NCBI GenBank assembly: GCA_913009655.1
Contig: CAJVWI010000002.1
Coordinates: 62,001-126,000, forward strand
Direction: 5' to 3'
DNA from: an uncultured Cryomorphaceae bacterium
GTDB taxonomy: Bacteria > Bacteroidota > Bacteroidia > Flavobacteriales > Schleiferiaceae
Length of the DNA stretch: 64,000 bases
Positions within the stretch are counted from its first letter, which is position 1; each line of letters begins with the position of its first letter. The position numbers and the translations under genes are program-made. The notes under the pieces were generated by a model, which had not been told where the DNA came from, ran no database searches, and saw only the letters and a program-made list of their open reading frames with translations. Positions 29,059-37,237 of this stretch are shown here, one piece after another.

Positions 29059-29507
29059 TCTTTATTTTTTGAATCGATATAAATGGTAATTGGTCCTTCA
29101 TTAATTGATTTTATTTCCATATCCGCGCCAAAAATTCCAGATTTGATTGGCAAATTTGAAATCGTCCAAAGCTTTTCTAGAAAATCATTATACAATGGTT
29201 TTGCAGTTTCATTATTCGCAGAACGCATATAACTTGGTCGATTTCCTTTTTTAGTGGATGCAAACAATGTGAATTGGGAAACAACGAGAATCTGTCCTTG
29301 AACCTCAATAATCGATCGATTCATAACATCTTCATGATCATTGAAAATCCGCATATTTAATATTTTTCTTATCATCCAATCTGAATCTATTGTGGCATCG
29401 GCATATCCCCAACCTACATAAACTAATAACCCTTGACCAATTGAAGAGTGTTTTTTATTTTCAATAAAGACTGATGCCTCCGAAACTCTTTGAACAATCA
29501 TTCGCAT
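29055..29507 (-). CDS. dtd: D-aminoacyl-tRNA deacylase
   Basis: Proofreading enzyme that removes D-amino acids (and glycine from tRNA-Ala) from tRNA. I take the ATG at 29507, giving MRMIVQRVSEASV, which lines up with the usual MK/IxLVQRVxxASV start; the longer open frame would lie within rsgA. The catalytic pocket motifs are SQFTLFAST and the C-terminal NEGPITIY, a form of the cross-subunit Gly-Pro motif. At 150 aa it is complete. Its start lies 1 base after the rsgA stop, and it overlaps the mazG-like gene. Confidence 0.94.
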   Translation of the reverse strand: MRMIVQRVSEASVFIENKKHSSIGQGLLVYVGWGYADATIDSDWMIRKILNMRIFNDHEDVMNRSIIEVQGQILVVSQFTLFASTKKGNRPSYMRSANNETAKPLYNDFLEKLWTISNLPIKSGIFGADMEIKSINEGPITIYIDSKNKE

Positions 29508-29508
29508 T

Positions 29509-30456
29509 CTACTCGTTCTTATAAATATCTTGACGAAATGAATCGTCCTCCTCATCACCATTTAGCATACTTATATATGATGAATATCTCGTCGGTGCTA
29601 TTTCATTATTTTCAACCGAACGAATAACCTCGCATCCGGGCTCTTCGAGATGTTTACAATTTCCGAATTTGCATTTAGGTTGAAGTCTGAATATTTCCGG
29701 GAAAAAATGACTTATTTCCATTTTTTTCATATCGACTAATCCAAAACCACGAATACCAGGAGTATCAATGATATGAGCGCCGAACTTCATGAAATGCATC
29801 TCTGCAAATGTAGTAGTATGCTTACCCTGTCCATGAGATTCAGACACAATACCCGTCTGGAGATTTAATCCAGGCTGAAGCACATTAGCTAATGTGCTCT
29901 TTCCAACTCCTGAGTGACCACTAAATAAAGATATTTTATCCTTTAAAATTGTCTTTAATTCCATTACCCCCTCTCCAGAAATAGCAGAAGTACGCAAAGT
30001 TCTATATCCAGCCTTACCATAGGCAGCTTCGCGATACTCAAGTTCAACCATAGCTTCTTTGGAATAATTATCCATCTTATTGAAAACAATGATAGCAGGA
30101 ATATCATAAGCTTCAGTCGTTGCTAAGAATCGGTCCATGAAACCATAAAGAGTTCTTGGCTCCGCGATTGTACATACCAATATTGCCTGATCTAAATTAG
30201 CCGCAATAACCTGGGTTCTTTTACTCAAATTAACTGAGCGACGAACAATATAATTTCTTCTTTCGTGTATGTTATCTATTACAAATCGTCCTTCGGACTC
30301 TGGACGTAAATCCACAAAATCACCTACCGCAACAGGATTAGTACTTTTAGACCCCGCAAGGCGCATTGCCCCTTTTAGTCGAGCATCCACAAAGGTCTTA
30401 TTCTCCAATTGAACCTTATACCAGCTGCCGGTTGATTTTGTAATCATTCCTTTCAT
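29509..30456 (-). CDS. rsgA: ribosome small subunit-dependent GTPase A
   Basis: Circularly permuted GTPase that acts late in 30S maturation. The N-terminal OB fold starts with KGMITKSTGSWY. The permuted G motifs run G4 (FNKMD), G5 (TSAISGEG), G1 (SGHSGVGKSTLAN) and G3 (DTPGIRGFG), and a C-terminal zinc knuckle has CKFGNCKHLEEPGC. I start at ATG 30456 (MKGMITK); ATGs at 30465 and 30462 are alternatives. Length is 315 aa. It leads the rsgA-dtd-mazG-like operon. Confidence 0.95.
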   Translation of the reverse strand: MKGMITKSTGSWYKVQLENKTFVDARLKGAMRLAGSKSTNPVAVGDFVDLRPESEGRFVIDNIHERRNYIVRRSVNLSKRTQVIAANLDQAILVCTIAEPRTLYGFMDRFLATTEAYDIPAIIVFNKMDNYSKEAMVELEYREAAYGKAGYRTLRTSAISGEGVMELKTILKDKISLFSGHSGVGKSTLANVLQPGLNLQTGIVSESHGQGKHTTTFAEMHFMKFGAHIIDTPGIRGFGLVDMKKMEISHFFPEIFRLQPKCKFGNCKHLEEPGCEVIRSVENNEIAPTRYSSYISMLNGDEEDDSFRQDIYKNE

Positions 30457-30572
30457 TAACATCAAAGATATCTGCCTTAAATTCGATCTGGCATTTTAAA
30501 TGAAAAAAATCAGTTTAATAATTTTCTATTGAGCACCTTCAATACTTCCAATTTAACATATCTAAAATCATA

Positions 30573-31268
30573 ATGGCAATTTTTACACATAATATATCAA
30601 AAGGTTACGATGGACAGCTTGCGTTAGATAGCGTTAGTATCGATCTGAAAAAAGGTAATATAATTGGACTTCTTGGCCCTAATGGAGCTGGAAAAAGCAC
30701 TTTGATGAAAATACTGACTGGCTATATTCCAGCAGATAGTGGATATGCGAAAATTTGTGATTTTGATTGCCACAAACAAAGCCTTGAAGTAAAAAGAAAA
30801 GTAGGATATCTTCCTGAAAATAATCCTTTGTATCCTGAAATGTATGTGATTGAATTTCTGAAATTCGTAGCAGACTTATATAAAACCTCCCATGATCAAG
30901 TTGGAAAACGATTGAAGCAGTTAGGGTTGATAGAAGAATCTCATAAGAAAATTAAACAATTATCAAAGGGATTCAAGCAGCGTGTAGGAATAGCCTCTGC
31001 ACTTATTCATGATCCAGATGTCCTTATTCTTGACGAGCCAACTACTGGACTTGACCCTAACCAACTAGTTGAAATAAGAAAACTAATTAGAGAAATAGGC
31101 AAAGACAAAACTGTTCTTCTTTCGACCCACATAATGCAGGAAGTTGAGGCAATATGCGATCAGGTTATTTTTATAAAAAAAGGTAAAATAATTCGCCAAG
31201 CAGCAATCGAGGAATTTGATGGAAAAGCCGAAAATTTAGAAGAAGCCTTTCAAAAAGCAACTAAATAA
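30573..31268 (+). CDS. gldA: GldA-like ABC transporter ATP-binding protein
   Basis: ATPase of an ABC-2 type transporter; GldA works with GldF and GldG in gliding Flavobacteria. The Walker A is GPNGAGKSTLMK, the signature region is LSKGFKQRVG, the Walker B is LILDEPTTGLDP, and the switch His is in STHIMQEVEAICDQV, a stretch very like GldA. At 231 aa it is shorter than the roughly 300-aa Flavobacterium johnsoniae protein and lacks the C-terminal extension. GldF and GldG are not in the window, so another ABC-2 partner is possible. The stop is 4 bases from the convergent der stop. Confidence 0.8.
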   Translation: MAIFTHNISKGYDGQLALDSVSIDLKKGNIIGLLGPNGAGKSTLMKILTGYIPADSGYAKICDFDCHKQSLEVKRKVGYLPENNPLYPEMYVIEFLKFVADLYKTSHDQVGKRLKQLGLIEESHKKIKQLSKGFKQRVGIASALIHDPDVLILDEPTTGLDPNQLVEIRKLIREIGKDKTVLLSTHIMQEVEAICDQVIFIKKGKIIRQAAIEEFDGKAENLEEAFQKATK

Positions 31269-31272
31269 AATT

Positions 31273-32592
31273 CTATTTCTTTCGAAAGTAAATTTCCATT
31301 GGAACTCCTGAAAAATCATACCTAGATCTCATTTTATTCTCAACATACCTATAATATGCCTCTTTAACATATTGAGGCAAATTACAGAAAAAAACAAATT
31401 GCGGATAATGAGTAGGAAGTTGCGTGATATATTTAATCTTAACCTCTTTCCCCTTATAAATTGGAGGTGGCATATGCTTGACCATCGGCAATATTTCATC
31501 ATTAAGCTTGCTAGTGCTTATCCTACCAGATCTTCGCACATATACAGCCATTGCTTCTTCAATTGATTTTAGAACGCGCTGTTTTGTTAATGCAGATGTA
31601 AACACCACAGGAACGTCAACAAAAGGACGTGTTTTTGCTAAAATTTTTGCTTTAAACTCCTCTGTTGAATTTGTCTCTTTTTCCAGTAAATCCCATTTAT
31701 TAACGACAATAACTAAACCTTTATGATTTTTCTCAATTACATTCAAAATTGACAAATCTTGAGACTCAAAACCCTGAGTAGCATCTATTACGAGTAAACA
31801 TACATCTGACTCTTCAATAGTCCGGATGCTGCGCATGTTGCTATAGAATTCTATATCCTCATTTACTTTTCCTTTTTTACGCAGCCCAGCGGTATCCAAT
31901 AAGATAAAATCATAACCAAATTTGTTAAAATGAGCATTCACCGTATCCCTCGTAGTTCCTGGAATATCTGTAACTATACTTTTCTCTTGTTCAAATAATG
32001 AATTTGTCAATGATGATTTTCCAACATTTGGTCTACCTACAATTGCCAATTTTGGTAAATGCTCTTGAGGGTCATCTACGGAGAGCTGTACTTCTTGATC
32101 TGGGATAACTTTTACAATTGCATCCAAGACTTCACCTGTCCCACTTCCATTTACCCCAGACATGCAAAGAGGCTCACCCACTCCAAGTGAATAAAATTCG
32201 GCAGCATCTGCAGCTCTTTGATGATTATCTACTTTATTAGCTACAAGAATTACGGGTTTACTTTGACGGCGGAGCAAAGCAGCTATTTCTTTATCGTCAT
32301 GTGTTATTCCTTCCTGAACATCAACGAGAAATACTATTACTTCGCATTCATCCATTGCGGCCTCAACCTGCCTTCTTATCTGGTCTTCAAAAACATCATC
32401 TGACCCCTCTACATAACCCCCGGTGTCAACTATATTAAATCGTTTACCTACCCACTCAGTATGCCCGTAGTGGCGATCTCTTGTGACTCCGGCAATAGCA
32501 TCAACGATAGCATCTCTTCGCTGAACCAGACGATTAAAAAATGTTGACTTACCTACATTAGGACGTCCAACAATAGCAATTAAAGACTTCAT
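31273..32592 (-). CDS. der: ribosome biogenesis GTPase Der
   Basis: GTPase with two tandem G domains and a KH-like C-terminal domain, essential for 50S assembly. Domain 1 has GRPNVGKSTFFN, DTGGYVEG and NKVD; domain 2 has GRPNVGKSSLTN, DTAGLRKKG and NKWDL. The C-terminal domain includes KIKYITQLPTHYPQFVFFCN. At 439 aa it is complete. The ATG overlaps the era stop by 4 bases, so era and der are cotranscribed. Confidence 0.97.
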   Translation of the reverse strand: MKSLIAIVGRPNVGKSTFFNRLVQRRDAIVDAIAGVTRDRHYGHTEWVGKRFNIVDTGGYVEGSDDVFEDQIRRQVEAAMDECEVIVFLVDVQEGITHDDKEIAALLRRQSKPVILVANKVDNHQRAADAAEFYSLGVGEPLCMSGVNGSGTGEVLDAIVKVIPDQEVQLSVDDPQEHLPKLAIVGRPNVGKSSLTNSLFEQEKSIVTDIPGTTRDTVNAHFNKFGYDFILLDTAGLRKKGKVNEDIEFYSNMRSIRTIEESDVCLLVIDATQGFESQDLSILNVIEKNHKGLVIVVNKWDLLEKETNSTEEFKAKILAKTRPFVDVPVVFTSALTKQRVLKSIEEAMAVYVRRSGRISTSKLNDEILPMVKHMPPPIYKGKEVKIKYITQLPTHYPQFVFFCNLPQYVKEAYYRYVENKMRSRYDFSGVPMEIYFRKK

Positions 32593-33485
32593 TCGTATCC
32601 AAATCGTTTTAATTTATTTCGGTCATTCCGCCAATCTGCTTGGACCTTTACAAAAAGTTCTAGATGAACATGTTTCTGGAAAAAGTTTTGCATTCTTTTT
32701 CTCGAACCAATACCAACCCGTTTTAATGCAGCTCCCTTATGGCCAATAAGTATCCCTTTTTGAGACTCCCTAGAAACAAACAATATAGCTCTGATCCTAA
32801 TGATATCATCGTCTTCCACAAAAGTATCAATCCCCACTTCAACAGAATAGGGTATCTCTTTGTTGTAATTTATTAATACTTGCTCGCGAATAATTTCTGA
32901 GGTCACAAATCGTTCTGAACGATCTGTCAATTGCTCCTTTCCAAAATAAGGTTGACAAATAGGGATCAAATCCAATAATCGCTTCATTAAATAATCCAGA
33001 TTAAATTTTGTCAAAGCACTAATTGGAATTATTTCCGCATTGGGCATTCTATCAATCCATAAATCTGTCTCTTTCTCCAATTTTTCCTGATCATGGAGAT
33101 CAACTTTATTTAAAAGTAAAATCACTGGTTTATCTGTTTCTTGAAGAGCTTTTAAAAAGGATTCATTTTTCAATTCTCCCTCTCCAAGTTCAACAACATA
33201 AAGGAAAATATCCGCGTCCTCTAGAGCTGACTTGACAGCACTCAACATACTATCCTGAAGAGCATAAGCCGGCTTCAAAACCCCAGGGGTGTCGCTAAAA
33301 ACTAACTGATAATCAAATTCTTCATTTTCACCATTTAGAATCCCAAAAATTCTATGACGCGTGGTTTGAGCCTTGGGTGTGATAATATTCAATCGTTCAC
33401 CAAGCAGTGCATTCGTCAATGTAGACTTCCCAACATTAGGGTGCCCGATTATATTAACAAAACCTGATTTATGAACTCTTTCCAT
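32589..33485 (-). CDS. era: GTPase Era
   Basis: GTPase that binds the 3' end of 16S rRNA during 30S maturation. The G motifs are GHPNVGKSTLTNALLG, TPKAQTTRHR, DTPGVLKP and NKVDL; the KH domain has KGILIGHKGAALKRVGIGSR near the C-terminus. I use the ATG at 33485 (MERVHKSGFVNIIG, 298 aa); the frame is open ten codons further upstream but the extra residues do not match the family. Confidence 0.96.
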   Translation of the reverse strand: MERVHKSGFVNIIGHPNVGKSTLTNALLGERLNIITPKAQTTRHRIFGILNGENEEFDYQLVFSDTPGVLKPAYALQDSMLSAVKSALEDADIFLYVVELGEGELKNESFLKALQETDKPVILLLNKVDLHDQEKLEKETDLWIDRMPNAEIIPISALTKFNLDYLMKRLLDLIPICQPYFGKEQLTDRSERFVTSEIIREQVLINYNKEIPYSVEVGIDTFVEDDDIIRIRAILFVSRESQKGILIGHKGAALKRVGIGSRKRMQNFFQKHVHLELFVKVQADWRNDRNKLKRFGYE

Positions 33486-33614
33486 GCGGCAAAGGTCGTG
33501 AAGTTTAATGAGCATATACTATCAGATTTTCCAAAGATTATTTTGGATTAAATCTTAAATATTATGACTTTAACAATAAGTCAAAATTTACTAAATGTTA
33601 GGACTTTTCTTTTG

Positions 33615-33622
33615 TACATTTG
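33615..33622 (+). promoter_or_regulatory. putative -7 element of the initiator tRNA gene
   Basis: TACATTTG fits the Bacteroidota -7 consensus TAnnTTTG and ends 8 bases before the mature 5' end of the tRNA, where transcription would start. No good -33 TTTG is visible at the usual distance, so the site is only partly supported. Confidence 0.5.
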
Positions 33623-33630
33623 CGGTTCAT

Positions 33631-33703
<73 letters not shown>

Positions 33704-33713
33704 CTAAAACAAC

Positions 33714-33747
33714 AAAACGGTTATACTATATTAGTGTAACCGTTTTT
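33714..33747 (+). terminator. intrinsic terminator after tRNA-Met
   Basis: A 12-base stem (AAACGGTTATAC with GTGTAACCGTTT, one T-G pair) encloses a 7-base loop and ends in a run of five T. It lies 10 bases downstream of the tRNA. The mirrored A run upstream would also let it act on the other strand. Confidence 0.8.
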
Positions 33748-33759
33748 AATTAAAAAAAA

Positions 33760-34482
33760 ATGGTGGTTCTTATTTTTGTTTTGGTACTCTGGTATGGTGG
33801 GTTATTTTTTCAATCTTTCTTTTTACATCGTTATTCCGCACATCAGTTATTTACCATGTCTAAAACAATGGAACGTATTACGTTTGTTTTAACTTGGATT
33901 TTTCAAGGATCGAGTTACTTAAGCGCATACGGGTATGGAATTATGCATAGAATGCACCATGCATATACAGATACCGAAAAAGATCCCCACTCCCCTTCTC
34001 ATGATGCAAGTTTATTTGCAATGATGTGGAAAACAAAAACAATTTATCAGGATATTAATTTACAACGAATACCCATTGATCAGCGTTTTATGAAAAATGT
34101 TCCGCAATGGAAAAGCTTTGATCGGTTTGCAAGTTCTCAGTTTTCAAGACTACTTTGGATTGCCGTTTATATAACATTCTTTATCGTATTTGTAACAAGC
34201 TGGTGGCAATGGTTGTTATTGCCAGTAATCTTGTTAATGGCTCCAATACATGGTGTTATTATTAATTGGTTTGGCCATATTTATGGCTATGTAAACTTCA
34301 CCATGAAAAACACAAGTAAAAACCTTTTTCATTTTGATTTTTTAATGATGGGTGAAGGATATCACAACAACCATCACAAAAATGCAAGCAGTGCTAATTT
34401 TGGTGTCAAATGGCATGAGGTAGATATTACATACCTAATCATACGATTATTAAATGCAATTGGCTGCATTCAATTAAAATAG
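33760..34482 (+). CDS. acyl-CoA desaturase (membrane di-iron)
   Basis: Membrane fatty-acid desaturase of the delta-9/stearoyl-CoA type. The three histidine boxes that hold the di-iron centre are HRYSAH, HRMHH and HNNHH (in GEGYHNNHHKN). Hydrophobic spans occur at the N-terminus and at about residues 130-180. At 240 aa it is on the short side but typical of Bacteroidota. It would introduce a double bond into membrane acyl chains. It follows the tRNA terminator by 12 bases and stands alone. Confidence 0.88.
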   Translation: MVVLIFVLVLWYGGLFFQSFFLHRYSAHQLFTMSKTMERITFVLTWIFQGSSYLSAYGYGIMHRMHHAYTDTEKDPHSPSHDASLFAMMWKTKTIYQDINLQRIPIDQRFMKNVPQWKSFDRFASSQFSRLLWIAVYITFFIVFVTSWWQWLLLPVILLMAPIHGVIINWFGHIYGYVNFTMKNTSKNLFHFDFLMMGEGYHNNHHKNASSANFGVKWHEVDITYLIIRLLNAIGCIQLK

Positions 34483-34601
34483 GTAATTGTAAAAAATTAC
34501 TAATATAACAATCAGTCCGTTTTTTACCTTCTGTTATTTCTTCGATATAGAAAAATAACATTCAAGAAAATAGCGTTTGATCATCAAAAGTGTGATAAAA
34601 A

Positions 34602-35606
34602 TCAAGATCTATTTTTCTTAGAAAACATTTCACCAAAATCTCTTCGGCTAAGTTTTATGGCCTTCCAAATGGGTGGATTATAACAGCTAAGTGTGAGTAA
34701 GGTCTGAATGAAGGATAATTGGATACTGCGGTGCATGTTAAACCATCGGAAGCCTACACCAATGGAGGTGGATTTATTGGTCACGTGATGCCACCAGGAG
34801 GATGGGTTGTATAAAATATCACCGGGCTTAAGCGTGCATTCATGAAAATCAATGGCTGCGGCCAGAGGAAATTTCTCAAAATCGGGTTGCTCTGGATTAA
34901 ACTCACTAGTGAAATAGGCAAAACCAAGGTTCAGTGGGTCCAGAGCGATATCATTCGAAGGCGCACATAGATACCAATGCTTTTCACCGTAGATCTGGGT
35001 GAAAAAATTGAATTCAACAGCACAATGAAGATCTGTTTTGGATCCCTTGGGGCCGACGAATAGCTGGAGTTTTTTACCATAAGAAAAGGAGTGTCGCATT
35101 TTAGTAAGCCATTTTTTGTCGAACTCCTTTAGTAAAATGGGATAGTCTTCAAGGAGTGGGCTGAACCGAATGTATTTGCTTCGATCTTCCGTATCGATGG
35201 CTTCAATTATTTCTTTAAATTTTCCCTTGCTCGTTGAAAAATTACCCGCCTTCATATCCATCGGAGTGCTGTCCATGTAAGTGATACTTTCATTGCCATA
35301 GTTCTCAACCAACCATTCCGGAGTCCATTTTCCGATACAACCCCAACTCATCGCTCCACCCTCTATGATTACAGGTTTACCTACTTTAATATAATTATCA
35401 AAGAGTTCCTTATTCGAAATCCCAAATACTCGATCTACGGGTCGGGTGTCTAATTGTTTTGGGACTTCACCCATTTCAGATAGAATACTTTGAACTATAC
35501 CCTCTTGTTTATGATAAGAACTTACTGACCGCCTATCTCCTTGCAAATGTCGTTTCCATCGAAGCCAATTATACTTGACATACTGACCAAAAGAAACTTT
35601 CTTCAT
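34602..35606 (-). CDS. JmjC/cupin-like protein with HxA in place of HxD
   Basis: Protein of 334 aa with a C-terminal cupin_8/JmjC-type domain related to FIH hydroxylases. The segment TDLHCAVEFNFFTQIYGEK lines up residue for residue with the FIH stretch around its HxD iron motif, and GDILYNPSSWWHHV with that around the second iron His. In this protein the Asp position is Ala (H-C-A). Iron hydroxylases need that acid; halogenases of the SyrB2 kind have Ala or Gly there. It may be a halogenase-like enzyme, an inactive binder or a subfamily using another ligand. About the first 60 residues are unrecognised. No signal peptide. Confidence 0.75.
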   Translation of the reverse strand: MKKVSFGQYVKYNWLRWKRHLQGDRRSVSSYHKQEGIVQSILSEMGEVPKQLDTRPVDRVFGISNKELFDNYIKVGKPVIIEGGAMSWGCIGKWTPEWLVENYGNESITYMDSTPMDMKAGNFSTSKGKFKEIIEAIDTEDRSKYIRFSPLLEDYPILLKEFDKKWLTKMRHSFSYGKKLQLFVGPKGSKTDLHCAVEFNFFTQIYGEKHWYLCAPSNDIALDPLNLGFAYFTSEFNPEQPDFEKFPLAAAIDFHECTLKPGDILYNPSSWWHHVTNKSTSIGVGFRWFNMHRSIQLSFIQTLLTLSCYNPPIWKAIKLSRRDFGEMFSKKNRS

Positions 35607-35614
35607 CAGTATCG

Positions 35615-35898
35615 TTATTTAGTAAAGAAAAAGTTTAATTCCTTCCCAAGGTGCTGAAACGCGTCGTGTTGAGCCCAGAAGGGTTTGAACCCGACTCCAA
35701 TAAAAAAGTAATTGATCATTCTCGCCACTTCATTACATCTAAAGTTAAGTAGAAATCGTCTTGATTTAAAGAGGCTAAGTCTGTTTGGTCAACAACTCCT
35801 GACGTGTAAGTTGGGTTCATCGATTTCGGAGAACCTCTTAAATGTATTTCTTTAGATGATTTAGATAAATAAAATAAAAAAAATAGTAAATAATGCCA
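35615..35898 (-). other. unexplained 445-base gap with two short open frames
   Basis: Between the JmjC-like gene and the hydroxylase gene (35607-36051) I see no standard gene. On the minus strand a frame stays open from 35898 to 35716; its ATG at 35820 would give 34 aa (MNPTYTSGVVDQTD...). Its stop overlaps in ATGA the start of a second 34-aa frame (35719-35615, starting MINYFFIGVG) that ends 8 bases before the JmjC-like start. Neither resembles a known protein. They may be small coupled genes, a leader, or the relic of a lost gene. Chance frames of this size are common in AT-rich DNA. Confidence 0.25.
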
Positions 35899-36051
35899 TT
35901 AAAAAGTAATAATTGATTGGTATTTTTCAGAAGAAAATATCAAAAAGTTAAATGTGATTATGATTTTCTCTTAGAATAATTAGCCCAGGTAAAAAATGGA
36001 GAGAGGAAAGGGCATTTGTAATGCTTTGAATATGAAAAAAAAATTGAAACT

Positions 36052-37137
36052 ATGTCAATATTTATTGGCCCTGCATTTTTAATAGTTCTAGTTGCTCTAG
36101 AACTACTCGTGATCAAATTCTTTTTAAAAAAGCCGATTCCCTGGGCAGAAATAACAATGAATTTAAACTCCGGACAGATTCTACTTTGGCTTGGACGAGG
36201 ACTTGAAGTGCTTGGTTATTATTACATAGTTGGACTAATACCTTATGAACTGACTGGATATATTAACATTGCCTGGGTGGCACTAATTGCATTTATTCTT
36301 TGGGACCATCAGTTTTATTGGCTACATAACTTCCATCATAAAATTCCTATTCTTTGGAAGATCCATGAAGTACACCATCAAGGTGAACATTTCAACTCTT
36401 CACTTGGCATTAGAAATTCTTGGTTTTCATCTCTATCCTCACTGCCTTTCTTTCTTCCAATGGCCCTTTTAGGTATTCCAGTTGAAGTTTTTGTACTTGT
36501 TTCATCTATACATTATTTCATTCAGTTCTATAATCATAATGATGTAATTAACCACCCAAAATGGATGGAATCCATTTTGATAACTCCCTCCCTTCACAAA
36601 GTTCATCATGGGATTAATGCCGAATACCGCAACAAAAACTGTGGAGGCACTTTTAGTATTTGGGATAGAATTTACGGAACCCACCAGCAGGAATTAAAAG
36701 AAGTTCCTGTTAAATTAGGATTGATACGTCCATTTTCGTCCGGAAGTCCCATTTCAATTAATCTCTTGCCATTTACAAAAAAGGAAAGACCAAAAGCTCA
36801 ATTGAATAATAATCCTATTCTAAATATTGGATCGTTCTTACTTTATATACAACTCCTGGGATTTATAGCTGTTCAGCACCAAGTAAGCCTGATACAAGGA
36901 GCTGTTTTTGTGACTTTTATTTTCCTTGGAACATTGATTATTGGATTTATACAGGAGGGACGAAGAGGAGGGAAATTTTTATGGCTTGTTAATATGATTT
37001 CTTTTGGAGCAATCATATTTACCCTAGAAATGTTTACTCTAAAACCCATTCAATGGTCAATGATTGGCACTTTAATTTATACAGTATTTTTTATTACTGG
37101 TGTTCCTGACAAATCTAAAAATTATTCGAATGGTTGA
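36052..37137 (+). CDS. sterol desaturase/fatty acid hydroxylase family protein
   Basis: Integral membrane di-iron oxygenase of the fatty-acid hydroxylase superfamily. The histidine clusters are HQFYWLHNFHH, HEVHHQGEHFN and LHKVHHG, spread over about residues 85-190, with at least six hydrophobic spans around and after them. Family members hydroxylate lipid chains, sterols or carotenoids. At 361 aa it has an extra C-terminal membrane part (about 260-350) beyond the catalytic domain. A hairpin and 100 bases separate it from the next gene, so it may be transcribed apart from the cluster it heads. The substrate is unknown; lipid-chain hydroxylation is a guess from context. Confidence 0.85.
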   Translation: MSIFIGPAFLIVLVALELLVIKFFLKKPIPWAEITMNLNSGQILLWLGRGLEVLGYYYIVGLIPYELTGYINIAWVALIAFILWDHQFYWLHNFHHKIPILWKIHEVHHQGEHFNSSLGIRNSWFSSLSSLPFFLPMALLGIPVEVFVLVSSIHYFIQFYNHNDVINHPKWMESILITPSLHKVHHGINAEYRNKNCGGTFSIWDRIYGTHQQELKEVPVKLGLIRPFSSGSPISINLLPFTKKERPKAQLNNNPILNIGSFLLYIQLLGFIAVQHQVSLIQGAVFVTFIFLGTLIIGFIQEGRRGGKFLWLVNMISFGAIIFTLEMFTLKPIQWSMIGTLIYTVFFITGVPDKSKNYSNG

Positions 37138-37141
37138 ATTC

Positions 37142-37176
37142 AAAAATTCAGTCGGTGATTTACGGTGTGAATTTTT
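37142..37176 (+). terminator. possible hairpin terminator between hydroxylase and cluster
   Basis: A perfect 9-base stem, AAAAATTCA with TGAATTTTT, encloses a 17-base loop just after the hydroxylase stop and ends in T residues. The stem is A/T-rich and so weak. If it works, transcription of the following operon starts separately in the roughly 60 bases before 37238. Confidence 0.35.
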
Positions 37177-37237
37177 AATTAAAAGCTTCTGGTAAATCCT
37201 TTTCCCCAATTAAATTTAAGCATCTGAATACTCACAT

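Noticed and set aside
30573-31268. The short GldA-like protein as a truncated pseudogene
   Set aside because: All ATPase motifs are intact and the end resembles a natural ABC-ATPase terminus; many Bacteroidota have this short form.
35660-35700. T-arm-like GGGTTTGAACCC as a tRNA or attachment site
   Set aside because: No matching acceptor, D or anticodon arms are found nearby, and no integrase or partner repeat is seen.
36052-37137. Reading the hydroxylase as part of sterol biosynthesis
   Set aside because: No squalene or sterol pathway gene is present; the family also hydroxylates lipids and carotenoids.
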